Shown here in pieces: positions 8,340 to 17,500 of a stretch of DNA of 64,000 nt (within the stretch, counting starts at the first letter, position 1; every line of letters begins with the position of its first letter). The DNA is from CAIKMD01 sp963702925 (GTDB taxonomy: Bacteria > Pseudomonadota > Alphaproteobacteria > ATCC43930 > CGMCC-115725), in NCBI GenBank assembly GCA_963702925.1, contig OY969771.1:4154001-4218000 (forward strand), given 5' to 3'. Made by a program: the position numbers and the translations under genes. The notes under the pieces are model-generated. The model did not search any database and was not told the origin of the DNA. It saw only the letters and a program-made list of their open reading frames with translations.

Positions 8340-10247
8340 ATGCGTAGACATGTCTCGATCAGCGTGCTGTTGCAGGCCGTCACCGGCTTGATGGCGCTCA
8401 CCTTGGTCGCGACCTTCGCGGTTCTCGCGGGCGAGGCATTCCAGCTCAGCCGGACCGCAGAGCATGTGCGTGTCATCGCCGATATTTCGCGCGACCTGTT
8501 TGTGGCGATGGAGAATCTGCGGGTTGAACGCGGCACCGTGAATACCGCGCTCGAAACCCAGAAACCAGTCGACGCGGCCACGCTCGCGACCGTGGCTGAA
8601 CTCCGCAGCCGGTCCGACCAAGCGCTCGATTCGGCTTTGGGCAAACTGGCCGGTGTCGCTTTGGACAAAACCGATGCTGCGCTCGCCGAGATCCGGGACG
8701 ATCGCGCGCGCTTGAGCACCTTGCGCGTTCAGGCTGACGCCACGCTGCTGAAACCGCGCGACCAGCGCTCGCCGGCGCTCAGCGCGAAATGGGTCGCGGG
8801 CGAGGGCAAGCTGGTTGACGACATCGATGCGCTGTCCGACGTCTTGTCGGGTCAGATCGTCGAAGCCGATCCCTTCATCGCCGCGATGATCAAGATAAAG
8901 CAACTCGGCTGGACGGTGCGCGACGCGGCGGGCACCGACCGTCTGTTGGTTGGCGCGGCGATCGCCAAGGCGAAGGGCTTTCCTGGCGAGACGCGCGACC
9001 GGACCTTGGCGCTGACGGGGCGCATGGATGCGGCGTGGAAGATCATCACGGACGGTGCGCGACTGCAGCCGTTCCCGGCATCGCTGCGCGACGCGATTGC
9101 GCAGGCGCAGCAGGTCTATTTCGGCGAGGTGCGCGACAAGCGGGCTACCGCGATCACGGAGCTGGTCGCAGGCAAGAAGCCGTCGCTCAGCGGCGCGGAG
9201 TGGGTGACTTTATCCAATCGCGGCCTTGAGAGCTTGATCGCTGTGGTGGACACGGCCTTCGATGTTACCGAGAGCCATGCGGCGGCCGAGAGCGCGGCGG
9301 CACGGCGCCGGTTTATCGTTGCGGGCACGCTCATGCTGTGCTTCCTCGGATTTGGCGTGTTCGCGGTTCTGTTGGTTTCGCGCCGGATCGCGCAGCCGAT
9401 GGCGCAAATCACCGCCTCGGTCCGTGCGGTTGCCGGCGGCGATCTTGGGAGCGATATCCCGTTCGCGGCGCGCGGCGACGAGGTTGGCGAGCTGGCGCGC
9501 GCCCTTGCCGTGTTCCGCGACAATGCGCTCGCCAAGCAACGCATGGAAGACGAGCTTCTTCGCAAAGAGCGGCTTTCCGCGCTCGGCCAGCTCACGGCAA
9601 CCGTGGCGCATGAGCTGCGCAACCCGCTTAGCGCCATCCGCAATGCCGCCTACCTTCTGGCGGAGGTCGCTCCAGGCAAAGACGCGTTCGAGCGCCCGAT
9701 TGCACGCATCGAGCGCAGCGTAGCGCGTTGCGACCGGATCATCGCCGATCTCCTCGGGTTTACTCGTGTCCGCGCATTGACACGCAACCAGGTCGCCGCC
9801 GATGCCTGGCTCGACGATGTGCTCGGCGAACAAAAGCTGCCCGACGGCATCGCACTGGTCCGCCGCTTCGGCGCGCCGGGCAGCCAGATCCCCTTGGATG
9901 GCGACCGGATGCGCCAGGTCATCGTCAATCTCGTCGAGAATGCGGTGCAGGCGCTCGCCAATTCGGTGGCCGCCGATCCCCAGATCGTCATCGCCACGCG
10001 TCCGGCGGGGGCGTTCTTGGAGATCGCGATCGAGGATAACGGCCCCGGTATTTCTGCCGCGATCCTGAACAAAGTGTTCGAGCCGCTTTTCACCACCAAG
10101 GCTTCGGGCACCGGCCTCGGCTTGCCGACGGTCAAGCAAATCGTCGAGCAGCATGGCGGTACCGTGACCGTGACCAGCGAAATCGGCAAGGGAACGCGGG
10201 TCATCATCGCGCTGCCGCTTCGGATCGAGGCGGAGGTCGCAGCTTAG
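8340..10247 (+). CDS. Membrane sensor histidine kinase with HAMP domain
   Basis: A 635-aa inner-membrane two-component sensor. A helix at about residues 10-32, a periplasmic domain of nearly 290 residues and a second helix (IVAGTLMLCFLGFGVFAVLL) lead into a HAMP linker. The kinase core has the H-box VAHELRNPLSAIRNA with His424, the N-box NLVENAVQA, the G1 box EDNGPGIS, the F-box EPLFTTK and the G2 box GTGLGL. No response regulator is adjacent, so it is an orphan kinase here. The large, mostly helical periplasmic region (NLRVERGTVNTAL) suggests a sensing four-helix bundle. The signal is unknown. Confidence 0.92.
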   Translation: MRRHVSISVLLQAVTGLMALTLVATFAVLAGEAFQLSRTAEHVRVIADISRDLFVAMENLRVERGTVNTALETQKPVDAATLATVAELRSRSDQALDSALGKLAGVALDKTDAALAEIRDDRARLSTLRVQADATLLKPRDQRSPALSAKWVAGEGKLVDDIDALSDVLSGQIVEADPFIAAMIKIKQLGWTVRDAAGTDRLLVGAAIAKAKGFPGETRDRTLALTGRMDAAWKIITDGARLQPFPASLRDAIAQAQQVYFGEVRDKRATAITELVAGKKPSLSGAEWVTLSNRGLESLIAVVDTAFDVTESHAAAESAAARRRFIVAGTLMLCFLGFGVFAVLLVSRRIAQPMAQITASVRAVAGGDLGSDIPFAARGDEVGELARALAVFRDNALAKQRMEDELLRKERLSALGQLTATVAHELRNPLSAIRNAAYLLAEVAPGKDAFERPIARIERSVARCDRIIADLLGFTRVRALTRNQVAADAWLDDVLGEQKLPDGIALVRRFGAPGSQIPLDGDRMRQVIVNLVENAVQALANSVAADPQIVIATRPAGAFLEIAIEDNGPGISAAILNKVFEPLFTTKASGTGLGLPTVKQIVEQHGGTVTVTSEIGKGTRVIIALPLRIEAEVAA

Positions 10248-10304
10248 AGTCGCAAATCGGCGCGCGCCTGCCTATCATGGCGGGCACGACGCGATGAGGT
10301 AAGC

Positions 10305-11540
10305 TTGGCGGCGAAAGATACACGTATCTTGATCTCAGGTGGCGGCCCGGTTGGGCTGTTCTGCGCGCTGCTTTTGGGCCGAGCCGGGCTGAAGGTCCGG
10401 CTGTTCGACGAAAACGCCTCACCGCAATCCGATCCGCGGGCTGCCACCACCCATCCGGCAACGCTCGATGTGTTGGCCGAGGCGGGGCTGGTCGATGACA
10501 TGGCGCGTGTCGGACTGGTGGCGCCGATCGTCCAGTTCTGGGATCGCCCGACTGGTGCGCTCGTGGCGCAATTCGACCACGCTTTGCTGAAGGACGACAC
10601 GGCCTATCCCTATGTCATCCAATGCGAGCAGTTCAAAACCGCTCAGCTGATCCTCGACCGGCTCGCGGCGCTGCCCAATGTCGAAGTAACGTTCGGTCAC
10701 CGCGTAACCAAGGTGTCGCAGAGCAACGGCGCGGTCACGGTGGTCGTGGCCGGGCCGAATGGCGAGACGCGCCATAGCGGGAGCTATCTTGTCGCCGCCG
10801 ATGGCGGACGCAGCACCGTGCGCCATCAGTGTGGCATTGCATTCGAAGGTTTTACCTGGCCCGAGCGGTTTATCGTGCTGACGACGCCGTTCGACTTCGC
10901 GGCATCGCGCGGTTATTGCCCGCGCAGCTACTTCGCGGACCCCGAGGAATGGTGCAACTGCTTCAAAGTATCGGCCGACGGCCCGCCCGGCCTGTGGCGC
11001 ACAGTCTTTCCGACCAACCCGGCGCTCACCGAGGCGGAGCTGCTGAGCGACGAAGCGGCGCAGGCGCGGCTGCAGAAGTTTTTTCCCGCCGCTGAGCCCT
11101 ATGAGATTGTTCACCGCAACCTTTACGTGACGCATCAACGCGTTGCCGTGAGCTTCCGCCAGGGGCGGGTGCTGCTGGCGGGCGACGCCGCGCACGTCAA
11201 CAACCCGATCGGCGGCATGGGCTTGAACGGCGGCTTGCAGGATGCGGCAAATCTCGCCGACAAGCTGCGCGCGGTGCTGCTCGGCGGCGAAAGCGAACGT
11301 TTGCTGGATCTTTACAATCTGCAGCGTCGCACGGTTGCGACCGAATTCGTTCAAGAGCAGTCGATCGCCAACAAGAACCGGCTCGAGGCGCGCGATCCCG
11401 AAGAGCGGCAACGCAATCGCGACGCGCTAAAGCATGTTGCCGCGGATACGAAGAGCGCGCGCCAATTCCTGTTGCGCTCGTCGTTGATCACGGCGCAGCG
11501 CCGGGCGGCAAGCATGACTCTGGACCAGCTCGGCTCATGA
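10305..11540 (+). CDS. FAD-dependent aromatic-type monooxygenase
   Basis: A 411-aa group A flavoprotein hydroxylase. It shows the ADP-binding GGGPVGLFCALLLGRAGL near the N-terminus, the middle DGGRSTVR segment and the second FAD motif GDAAHVNNPIGGMGLNGG. The family inserts one oxygen atom into phenolic or related substrates using NAD(P)H. It starts with TTG at 10305 behind GAGGTAAGC. Its stop overlaps the next gene's start by 4 nt (ATGA), so the two are translationally coupled. Substrate not identifiable from sequence. Confidence 0.88.
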   Translation: MAAKDTRILISGGGPVGLFCALLLGRAGLKVRLFDENASPQSDPRAATTHPATLDVLAEAGLVDDMARVGLVAPIVQFWDRPTGALVAQFDHALLKDDTAYPYVIQCEQFKTAQLILDRLAALPNVEVTFGHRVTKVSQSNGAVTVVVAGPNGETRHSGSYLVAADGGRSTVRHQCGIAFEGFTWPERFIVLTTPFDFAASRGYCPRSYFADPEEWCNCFKVSADGPPGLWRTVFPTNPALTEAELLSDEAAQARLQKFFPAAEPYEIVHRNLYVTHQRVAVSFRQGRVLLAGDAAHVNNPIGGMGLNGGLQDAANLADKLRAVLLGGESERLLDLYNLQRRTVATEFVQEQSIANKNRLEARDPEERQRNRDALKHVAADTKSARQFLLRSSLITAQRRAASMTLDQLGS

Positions 11541-12460
11541 AGGTCGCGCTGCCCGACCTGATTTCGAATTCCTATTTCCCGGCCGTGGCGGCGGTGGAGC
11601 TAGGTTTCTTCAAGGCGGAAGGGCTCGATGCGACGCTCGAGCTTATCTTCCCGGTCGACCGTGCCTATCGCGCGCTGCATGACGGCGCGGTTGATTTCGT
11701 CGCCGGCTCGGCCCATTCAGTATTGGCCGCGTTCCCAGCCTGGCGCGGCGCCAAGCTTCTGTGCGCCCAGGGCCAGGGCATGTACTGGTTCCTCGTCATG
11801 CACCGTAAGTTCGCGGCGAAACGCGGCGATGTCGGCGCCGTCAAAGGGCGAAGCATTGGCGCGGCACCTTGGGTCGATCTCGGCGTGAAACGGCTCCTGG
11901 CCGCGAGCGGCATCGATCTCGCCCGCGACAAGGTCACGATCGCACCGGTGCCGGGCGCGCAAGGCGCCGGCGTGAATTTCGGCGTGACCGCGGCGCAGGC
12001 GCTCGAAGACGGCAAGATCGACGGGTTTTGGGCGAATGGCATGGGCGCCGAAGTGGCGGTGCGGCGCGGCGTCGGCACTGTCGTGCTGGATGTACGGCGC
12101 GGCGACGGGCCGGCCGGGTGCTTCAACTACACCATGGCTGCAATCGCCGCGACCGACGCGTTGATCGCGCGGACGCCCGAAACCGCCGCCGCTGCGATTC
12201 GCGCCATCGTCAAAACGCAGCGTGCGCTAAAAGCCGAGCCCGCACGCGCGACCGAGGTCGGAAGGAAGCTCTTTCCGCCGGAGCAGGCCGATCTCATCGC
12301 AGAGTTGATCCGCCGCGACCTGCCTTATTACGATCCCGCGATCACGCCGGAATTCGTCGCCGGTATGAATCAATTCGCGCACGATGTCGGCATCCTCGAT
12401 GCACCGGTCGCTTACAAGGACGTCGTGGCGACCCAATTCGCCGGACTTTGGACGGCGTGA
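11537..12460 (+). CDS. NMT1/THI5-like solute-binding-fold protein lacking a signal peptide
   Basis: A 307-aa protein with the SsuA/THI5/NMT1 periplasmic-binding fold. It opens directly with the first strand of the mature domain (MKVALPDLISNSYFPAV), then VELGFFKAEGLDATLE, DGAVDFVAGSA and a DGFWANG segment. There is no signal peptide or lipobox, and the ATGA overlap with the monooxygenase fixes the start. It therefore probably stays in the cytoplasm, either as a ligand sensor or as an enzyme; this fold includes the enzyme THI5 and the 4,5-dihydroxyphthalate decarboxylases. No ABC permease or ATPase is nearby. Confidence 0.78.
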   Translation: MKVALPDLISNSYFPAVAAVELGFFKAEGLDATLELIFPVDRAYRALHDGAVDFVAGSAHSVLAAFPAWRGAKLLCAQGQGMYWFLVMHRKFAAKRGDVGAVKGRSIGAAPWVDLGVKRLLAASGIDLARDKVTIAPVPGAQGAGVNFGVTAAQALEDGKIDGFWANGMGAEVAVRRGVGTVVLDVRRGDGPAGCFNYTMAAIAATDALIARTPETAAAAIRAIVKTQRALKAEPARATEVGRKLFPPEQADLIAELIRRDLPYYDPAITPEFVAGMNQFAHDVGILDAPVAYKDVVATQFAGLWTA

Positions 12461-12463
12461 CGC

Positions 12464-13393
12464 TCAACTGTTGCGTGCGGCGAGTTCACCGAGCCCGGCC
12501 TTGACCCGCTGTACGAGGCCCGTCACCGCCGATCGCGCGTCCTTGGTGTAGTCGCTGTAAAGGTAGTAGGACACGAGCCGCCCCTTCACCGAGGTCAGCG
12601 CCATCACGCAGGCTTGGGCGAAGTCGCTATCGCCAGCGTTCGACTTGAAGAGATAGGCGAAATACGCGGCGTCCTTCTCGCGATCGACGATGCCGAGGGT
12701 CGAGAAGGATTGGATCTTGAGCCGGCTTTGCGCGTCGCGCATGCGTTGGTCGAGGGTTTCCTTGAGCGTCGCGGGGTCGACGACGCTGGCCACGATCTTG
12801 TCGAGTTCTGCCTTGTCGACGCGTTGCTGAAGCTGCGCTTTGGGCGTCATCACCATGCCGAAATCGCGGATCCGCGCCGGGTTCGAGGCCGCATCGTGCA
12901 ATTGCTCGCAGTTGCCGAATACAGTGTGAACGACGTTGTCGGGATTGAGCTTGGCCTGCTGCGCGATCACCGCTTGCATCATATCGCTGGGATATAGGCA
13001 ATAGCCTGCCGGCGGATCGAAGGTCAGCGTGATGCCGCCGATCTCGAACTGCGCCTGCATCACCGGCGGCGCGGCGGTCGCTTGATCGGGGCCGGGCGGT
13101 TGCGCCGTTGCGGTCGGCGCCGGCGGCTGGTTGCTGTAGCCGAGATAGCCATAGGCAAGGATCGAGAGCGCGATCAACGCCACCTTGGCTAACCAGTGAA
13201 GCCGCAGCACGCGGCGCGGTGGCGTGCTTGCCGATCCGGCGCTTCCTCCTGCCGCGACCAGCTCGCGTCCCGCCGCGTCCCGGGTACCCGCATTCTGGCC
13301 GATCACGCGCAGGGTCCAGGACAGCGCCACCACGACGACACCGCCGATGACGGCGCCAGTTGCAGCCGCAAGAACCATCCGCAATTCGTCCAT
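12464..13393 (-). CDS. Membrane-anchored protein of unknown function (309 aa)
   Basis: Two hydrophobic helices at about residues 8-30 (AAATGAVIGGVVVVALSW) and 68-86 (LAKVALIALSILAYGYLGY), then a Pro/Ala/Thr linker and a soluble C-terminal domain with GYCLYPSD and a Cys near HTVFGNCEQLHD. The C-terminal half resembles secreted single-domain proteins of unknown function found in alphaproteobacteria. It converges with the binding-fold gene, 3 nt apart. I do not recognise a named family. Confidence 0.6.
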   Translation of the reverse strand: MDELRMVLAAATGAVIGGVVVVALSWTLRVIGQNAGTRDAAGRELVAAGGSAGSASTPPRRVLRLHWLAKVALIALSILAYGYLGYSNQPPAPTATAQPPGPDQATAAPPVMQAQFEIGGITLTFDPPAGYCLYPSDMMQAVIAQQAKLNPDNVVHTVFGNCEQLHDAASNPARIRDFGMVMTPKAQLQQRVDKAELDKIVASVVDPATLKETLDQRMRDAQSRLKIQSFSTLGIVDREKDAAYFAYLFKSNAGDSDFAQACVMALTSVKGRLVSYYLYSDYTKDARSAVTGLVQRVKAGLGELAARNS

Positions 13394-13555
13394 GGCGGGT
13401 ATCGTCCGAACAGTCTCAGGGATTAGGAGGGTAGGGCGATGAAACGGGTTAATCTGTGGTTGCGATCATGGCAAATTTGCGGTCGGACGCAACGCAACGT
13501 ATGCGAATCGCGCTAAGCTGGCGCTCGAAAATCATCCAAACCAAAGGGAGAACCT

Positions 13556-14209
13556 ATGGCGACGGACGCAAAGAAGCCAATTCCGTCCAAGGATCGGGAG
13601 CTCGCCCAATGGAACGAGCGCTTCGCCGGCCAGGATTATTGGTTCGGCGCCGAGCCCACCCCATTTCTCGCGGCCCAGGCGCCGCGCCTCAAGCCGGGCA
13701 TGACCGCGCTCGCCATCGCCGATGGCGAAGGGCGCAACGGCGTGTGGCTCGCGTGGCAAGGGCTCAAGGTCACCTCGGTCGACCTCGCTCCCAACGGTCT
13801 TGCCAAAGCGCGGCGTCTCGCCGAGCGCTTCGGCGTTCAGCTCGATTTCGTGTGCGCCGATCTCGAAACCTGGGATTGGGGCGAGCCGCGTTTTGATCTG
13901 GTGGTCGGGATCTTGTTCCAGTTCGCGCCGCCGCCTTTCCGCGCGTTGCTTTTCGATCGCATGAAACACGTCCTGAAGCCCGGCGGTCTGGTCATGATTC
14001 AGGGCTATCGCCCGGAACAGATCGCTTATGGCACAGGCGGGCCGCCTTTCGCCGAAAATCTCTACACCGAGGATCTGCTGCGCGCTGCCTTCGCCGATAT
14101 GGAGATTCTTCATCTCGCCGCCTATGACGCCGAGCAGCCCGAGGGCATGCGGCAACGCGGCCTGGCTGCGCTGATCGATTTGGTTGCACGGAAGCCGGCG
14201 CGCGGTTGA
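13556..14209 (+). CDS. Class I SAM-dependent methyltransferase, TehB-like
   Basis: A 217-aa protein. The SAM-binding region has ALAIADGEGRNGVWLAWQG, followed by the acidic SVDLAP loop at the end of strand 2 and CADLETWDW. The order of motifs and the N-terminal WNERFAGQDYWFGAEP match small TehB/thiopurine-type methyltransferases. The substrate is unknown. It starts at ATG 13556 behind AAGGGAGAA. Together with the VOC protein downstream it may form a small detoxification unit. Confidence 0.85.
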   Translation: MATDAKKPIPSKDRELAQWNERFAGQDYWFGAEPTPFLAAQAPRLKPGMTALAIADGEGRNGVWLAWQGLKVTSVDLAPNGLAKARRLAERFGVQLDFVCADLETWDWGEPRFDLVVGILFQFAPPPFRALLFDRMKHVLKPGGLVMIQGYRPEQIAYGTGGPPFAENLYTEDLLRAAFADMEILHLAAYDAEQPEGMRQRGLAALIDLVARKPARG

Positions 14210-14267
14210 CAGCCGGGCTGCGCGCGGGCCAGGATCGCGCTCGCATAAAAGAAAGAAGGAGTCCGCC

Positions 14268-14690
14268 ATGGCACGTATCCAACACATCGCGATTTTCGCC
14301 GAAGATCCCAAGACGCTCGCCGAGTTTTACACGCGCGTTTACGGCATGAAGATCACCGGCGAGAGCCAGGGCGATGTCTGGGTGACGGATGGCTATATGG
14401 ACGTCGCGCTGATTCGCCGTAAGCGCGAGGGCGCGCCCAAGGGTCTCCACCATTTCGGCTTTACCCTCAGCGAAGAGGAGAAGCCGTTCGTCTATGCCGA
14501 GATGACGAAGCGGGGTCTCGAGCCCACCGATCCGCGCGCCGACGGCGCTGGCGTCGACCGGCCTTATGTCGAGGAAAAGGGCGAAGATCCCGAAGGCAAC
14601 CGCTTCGACCTCACCACCGGCAAGCGCGACATGGAAGAAGAGAAGAAGCTCAGTGCCGAGAAATACAAGAAGGCGGCGGCGTTGACGTGA
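14268..14690 (+). CDS. VOC (glyoxalase/bleomycin-resistance) family protein
   Basis: A 140-aa single-domain vicinal-oxygen-chelate protein. It starts MARIQHIAIFAEDP with the first metal-side His in HIAIF, then LAEFYTRVYGMKI, GLHHFGFTL and a late GNRFDLTT, giving the paired beta-alpha-beta-beta-beta modules of the fold. GAAAGAAGGAG precedes the ATG at 14268; the frame is open further upstream but without a better start. VOC proteins act as dioxygenases, isomerases or binding proteins; nothing here decides which. Confidence 0.82.
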   Translation: MARIQHIAIFAEDPKTLAEFYTRVYGMKITGESQGDVWVTDGYMDVALIRRKREGAPKGLHHFGFTLSEEEKPFVYAEMTKRGLEPTDPRADGAGVDRPYVEEKGEDPEGNRFDLTTGKRDMEEEKKLSAEKYKKAAALT

Positions 14691-14721
14691 ACTGGTTCGG
14701 TTTCCTGGGAGCATCGTCACA

Positions 14722-15246
14722 ATGAATCGCGCAGCGGCGTTGCTGTTGTTGGCCGCGACGGCGGTGTGTGCTTGCACGATCAATCCCGTGCCCATGGGCT
14801 ATACCGGCAAGGTGGCGCATCTCACGGATTCGATGACGCCGCGCAGCGACGACAGCGCTGATTATTTTTACGTCTCCAAAACCGGCGACTGGGCGCTCGA
14901 TAACAGCCTGTCCGTCGCCAATGGGAACAACCGCGCGCTCGGCGTGCCGACCCTGCCGTCGGTGATCGGGCGCGATATTCCGACCGACGAGGCCAGTTTC
15001 ACGATCAACGGCCGCACCCACTACACGACGCCGTTGACGGCCTTGGCTCACACGGTTTTCGGCGTCACCGGCGTTACGACGTTCACGCCTGTGGCCGATC
15101 ACAATTATGTCGTCAAAGGCGTGCTCGGGCCCGATTACTCGGCGGTATGGATCGAGGACAGCACGACCGGGCAGGTCGCCGGTCAGAAGGTCGAAGTAAA
15201 AGGCTCGGCTGCACTTGGGGTGCTCGGGAAAACCGATCTCAACTAA
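14722..15246 (+). CDS. Putative lipoprotein of unknown function (174 aa)
   Basis: The N-terminus RAAALLLLAATAVCAC ends in VCAC, an acceptable lipobox, so the mature protein is probably a lipid-anchored envelope protein of about 155 aa. The rest is beta-rich (DYFYVSKTGDWALDNSL, SFTINGRTHYTTPLTAL) and Thr/Val/Gly-rich without Cys. It begins a run of lipoprotein genes. I do not recognise the family. Confidence 0.65.
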   Translation: MNRAAALLLLAATAVCACTINPVPMGYTGKVAHLTDSMTPRSDDSADYFYVSKTGDWALDNSLSVANGNNRALGVPTLPSVIGRDIPTDEASFTINGRTHYTTPLTALAHTVFGVTGVTTFTPVADHNYVVKGVLGPDYSAVWIEDSTTGQVAGQKVEVKGSAALGVLGKTDLN

Positions 15247-15542
15247 CGGTTTCCGGAAAAGATACCCAGCCGCAAAGAAAGCCGCAGAGCATCGGCGTGC
15301 GAAAAGCGCGCGATTTCATTGCTCGCGATCAACTTTGTGAGACGTGGCGGTGGTGCTTTGCCGTTGCGCGTTCAGCATAGGCTTGTCGACATTGCTGTCT
15401 AATGGGGAATCGCGATCGAGTACGACCCGAATACGGAGAAATCCCGCCTTATTAAGAGGCGTTAACCCTTGTTGCCTTGCATCGAGGCAAAGCGCAAGTA
15501 TGGTTAACGGGTTAGGCCGATATAACAGGAGGCCATCGACAG

Positions 15543-16364
15543 GTGAGGCGCCGCGCCGTTCGGCTTGCTTATATCATCGCGATGCTATCGACCTCGCTAG
15601 CCGGCTGCGCGCCCGCCAACTCTTTCTATTCGCTTGCTTCAGCCTCGGTCGGATCGGTCTACGCATCGACGGCAGCATCGGTCGATTCCCTTTACGCCTC
15701 GACGATCTCAAAGGTGGCGCTGCTCAATCCCTGGCGCTCGCGCGACGCCGAATATTGCCCGCGCGGCTCGGCGCCGATCTCGACCGTCAAGACGTTCTTG
15801 CCTGAGCCGAAGATCGACAACACGCTGACGACCGACCAGATCGGGGATCGCGTGCGCGTCGATTACAGCGTCATGACTTTCGGCGCGACCGAAGGCCAGC
15901 TGACGGTGATCGCCGTCGATAATGTTCGCGTCGAGCCGAGCAAGGCAGGAGGAATTTGCGCCTACCCAACGCAAGTTTCCGTCACGATCGCTCTGACGGG
16001 GCGCATGATCCATGTCGCGAGCGAGTTCTATGAAGCGGAGCCCTGCGTCTACGACGAAATCCTAAGCCACGAAGAGCGTCACGTGGCGCTCGACAATCAG
16101 CTCTTGCACGATGCCGCCGGAACTTTGACCGCGAACATGTCAAACCAGCTGATCCAGGCAGAAGGCGTGTGGGGAAAAGACGAGACAACCGCACGCGAAA
16201 GTCTGCAGAAACACTTGACCACGTATCAGGCGACGCTGCAGATGTCGATTCAAGCGATCCGGCGGGACGCTCACGCGCGCGAAATCGACACCTCGGATGA
16301 ACGGCACCGGCTGTTCGCGGCGTGCAATCGCCGCTTGGCCCAGCTCTATCCCGAATTCCGCTGA
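15543..16364 (+). CDS. HExxH lipoprotein, copy 1 of a tandem pair
   Basis: A 273-aa predicted lipoprotein: lipobox LAGC after a short signal helix, GTG start at 15543 behind CAGGAGG (15526-15532). After a low-complexity segment with two similar VYAST/LYAST units comes a conserved domain: CPRG, LPEPKID, VDY, GGICAYP, EPCVY, then SHEERHVALD, which contains HExxH, and a Cys-containing C-terminus ending RLAQLYPEFR. HExxH followed by a downstream acidic residue suggests a zinc-dependent secreted protease like the DUF922 group, but catalysis is inference. The paralogue follows 121 nt later. Confidence 0.7.
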   Translation: MRRRAVRLAYIIAMLSTSLAGCAPANSFYSLASASVGSVYASTAASVDSLYASTISKVALLNPWRSRDAEYCPRGSAPISTVKTFLPEPKIDNTLTTDQIGDRVRVDYSVMTFGATEGQLTVIAVDNVRVEPSKAGGICAYPTQVSVTIALTGRMIHVASEFYEAEPCVYDEILSHEERHVALDNQLLHDAAGTLTANMSNQLIQAEGVWGKDETTARESLQKHLTTYQATLQMSIQAIRRDAHAREIDTSDERHRLFAACNRRLAQLYPEFR

Positions 16365-16485
16365 CTCCGATATCGAGCTGACGGTGCCAGCGCCCGCCTG
16401 ATCCAGGCCGACGGGCTTGCCTCCCGGAGCCTGTCGAGGGAAACTGGGGCGTATCATCTCGTGTCAGGTCGTGGGGGCTTCGTCC

Positions 16486-17199
16486 GTGCAATACCGCTCG
16501 CTGTGCAACACCGCTTTTGCGTTGCTGGGGATCGCCGTGCTCGCAGCCTGTGCGCCGCTCAATTCCGGGCCGACGCGCGATGCGAGCGCTTGCCCGCGCG
16601 GTGCGCCGCCAACCTACACCGTGACCCCGGTCCTACCGGAGCCAAAAATCGACAGCTCGATGACGCTCGATCAGATCGCGGAGCGCTCGAAGGTTGATTA
16701 CCGCTACATGACGCTCGGCGCGACCGAGAGCAAGCTGATCGTCATCGGCGTTTTCAACACGCGGATCGCGTCGAGCAGCGCCGGGGGTGTCTGTGCCTAT
16801 CCGACCGAGGCGATGATCACCGTCGGATTCTCGGACCGGGTTATTCACATCGCGCATGAATTCCAAGGCAGCGAACCTTGCGTGTACAAGGAAGTCCTCG
16901 GCCACGAGGAAGAACACGTCGCGCTCGATAACAGGATATTGGCGGATGCCAGCGCTTCTTGGGCCCGGACCCTGCCGCAACAATTGACGGACATCGATGG
17001 CGTTTGGGGTCCGGATGATGCGACCGCGCGGCAGAATTTGCAGACGCGCATGAAGGCGCACGAAGACGCATTGCGCGCCGAGCTTCAGGAGAAGCGCAAC
17101 GAAAGCCACGCGCGCGATATCGACACGCAGGAAGAGCGCTTTCGCTTGCGGCACACCTGCAATGGGCGTCTCGCCCAACTCTATCCTGAATTCCGTTGA
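16486..17199 (+). CDS. HExxH lipoprotein, copy 2 of a tandem pair
   Basis: About 237 aa from GTG 16486 (a GGGGG stretch lies about 8 nt upstream; the frame is open to 16417 but adds no signal-like sequence). The lipobox is LAAC in LGIAVLAACAP. Every landmark of copy 1 is present in the same order: CPRG, LPEPKID, VDY, GGVCAYP, EPCVY, GHEEEHVALD with HExxH, and the identical ending RLAQLYPEFR. The copy lacks the 40-residue low-complexity insert. Sequence between the landmarks has diverged widely, so the duplication is old and both copies look maintained. Confidence 0.7.
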   Translation: MQYRSLCNTAFALLGIAVLAACAPLNSGPTRDASACPRGAPPTYTVTPVLPEPKIDSSMTLDQIAERSKVDYRYMTLGATESKLIVIGVFNTRIASSSAGGVCAYPTEAMITVGFSDRVIHIAHEFQGSEPCVYKEVLGHEEEHVALDNRILADASASWARTLPQQLTDIDGVWGPDDATARQNLQTRMKAHEDALRAELQEKRNESHARDIDTQEERFRLRHTCNGRLAQLYPEFR

Positions 17200-17500
17200 C
17201 GCTGCGCGCGAGGATTTCGTCTTTGCCGCGCGGGGCGTGATCCAAAACGAAATCGCGATGTAGCAAGGACTCACCTTGCCGTGCCGGGGCCATCGGTCTC
17301 GGCGCGGGAATCTTTGCCATCGTCACGGCCGGCGCCGTTCCGGCCCAAAGCGCGCGGTTTAGCGGCTTGGGCGACGTTCTGAAGGATCGTAGGGCATTTC
17401 TGCTCGGATTTGGCTTTGCCATGATCTAGGGTGCTGGTAAGTTGCTCTTCTTGAAAACCTGGCATTTCTACCGCGACGGCCCCTCGATCCGCATGGCTTC
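17200..17500. other. Intergenic stretch with an open frame but no start
   Basis: A 301-bp gap between the second HExxH lipoprotein and the gene at 17501. On the plus strand 17283-17429 reads as a hydrophobic, plausible peptide (AGAIGLGAGIFAIVTAGAV and LLGFGFAMI before a TAG), but no ATG, GTG or TTG precedes it in frame and there is no ribosome site. It may be a gene remnant or chance. No hairpin or repeat stands out. Confidence 0.3.
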
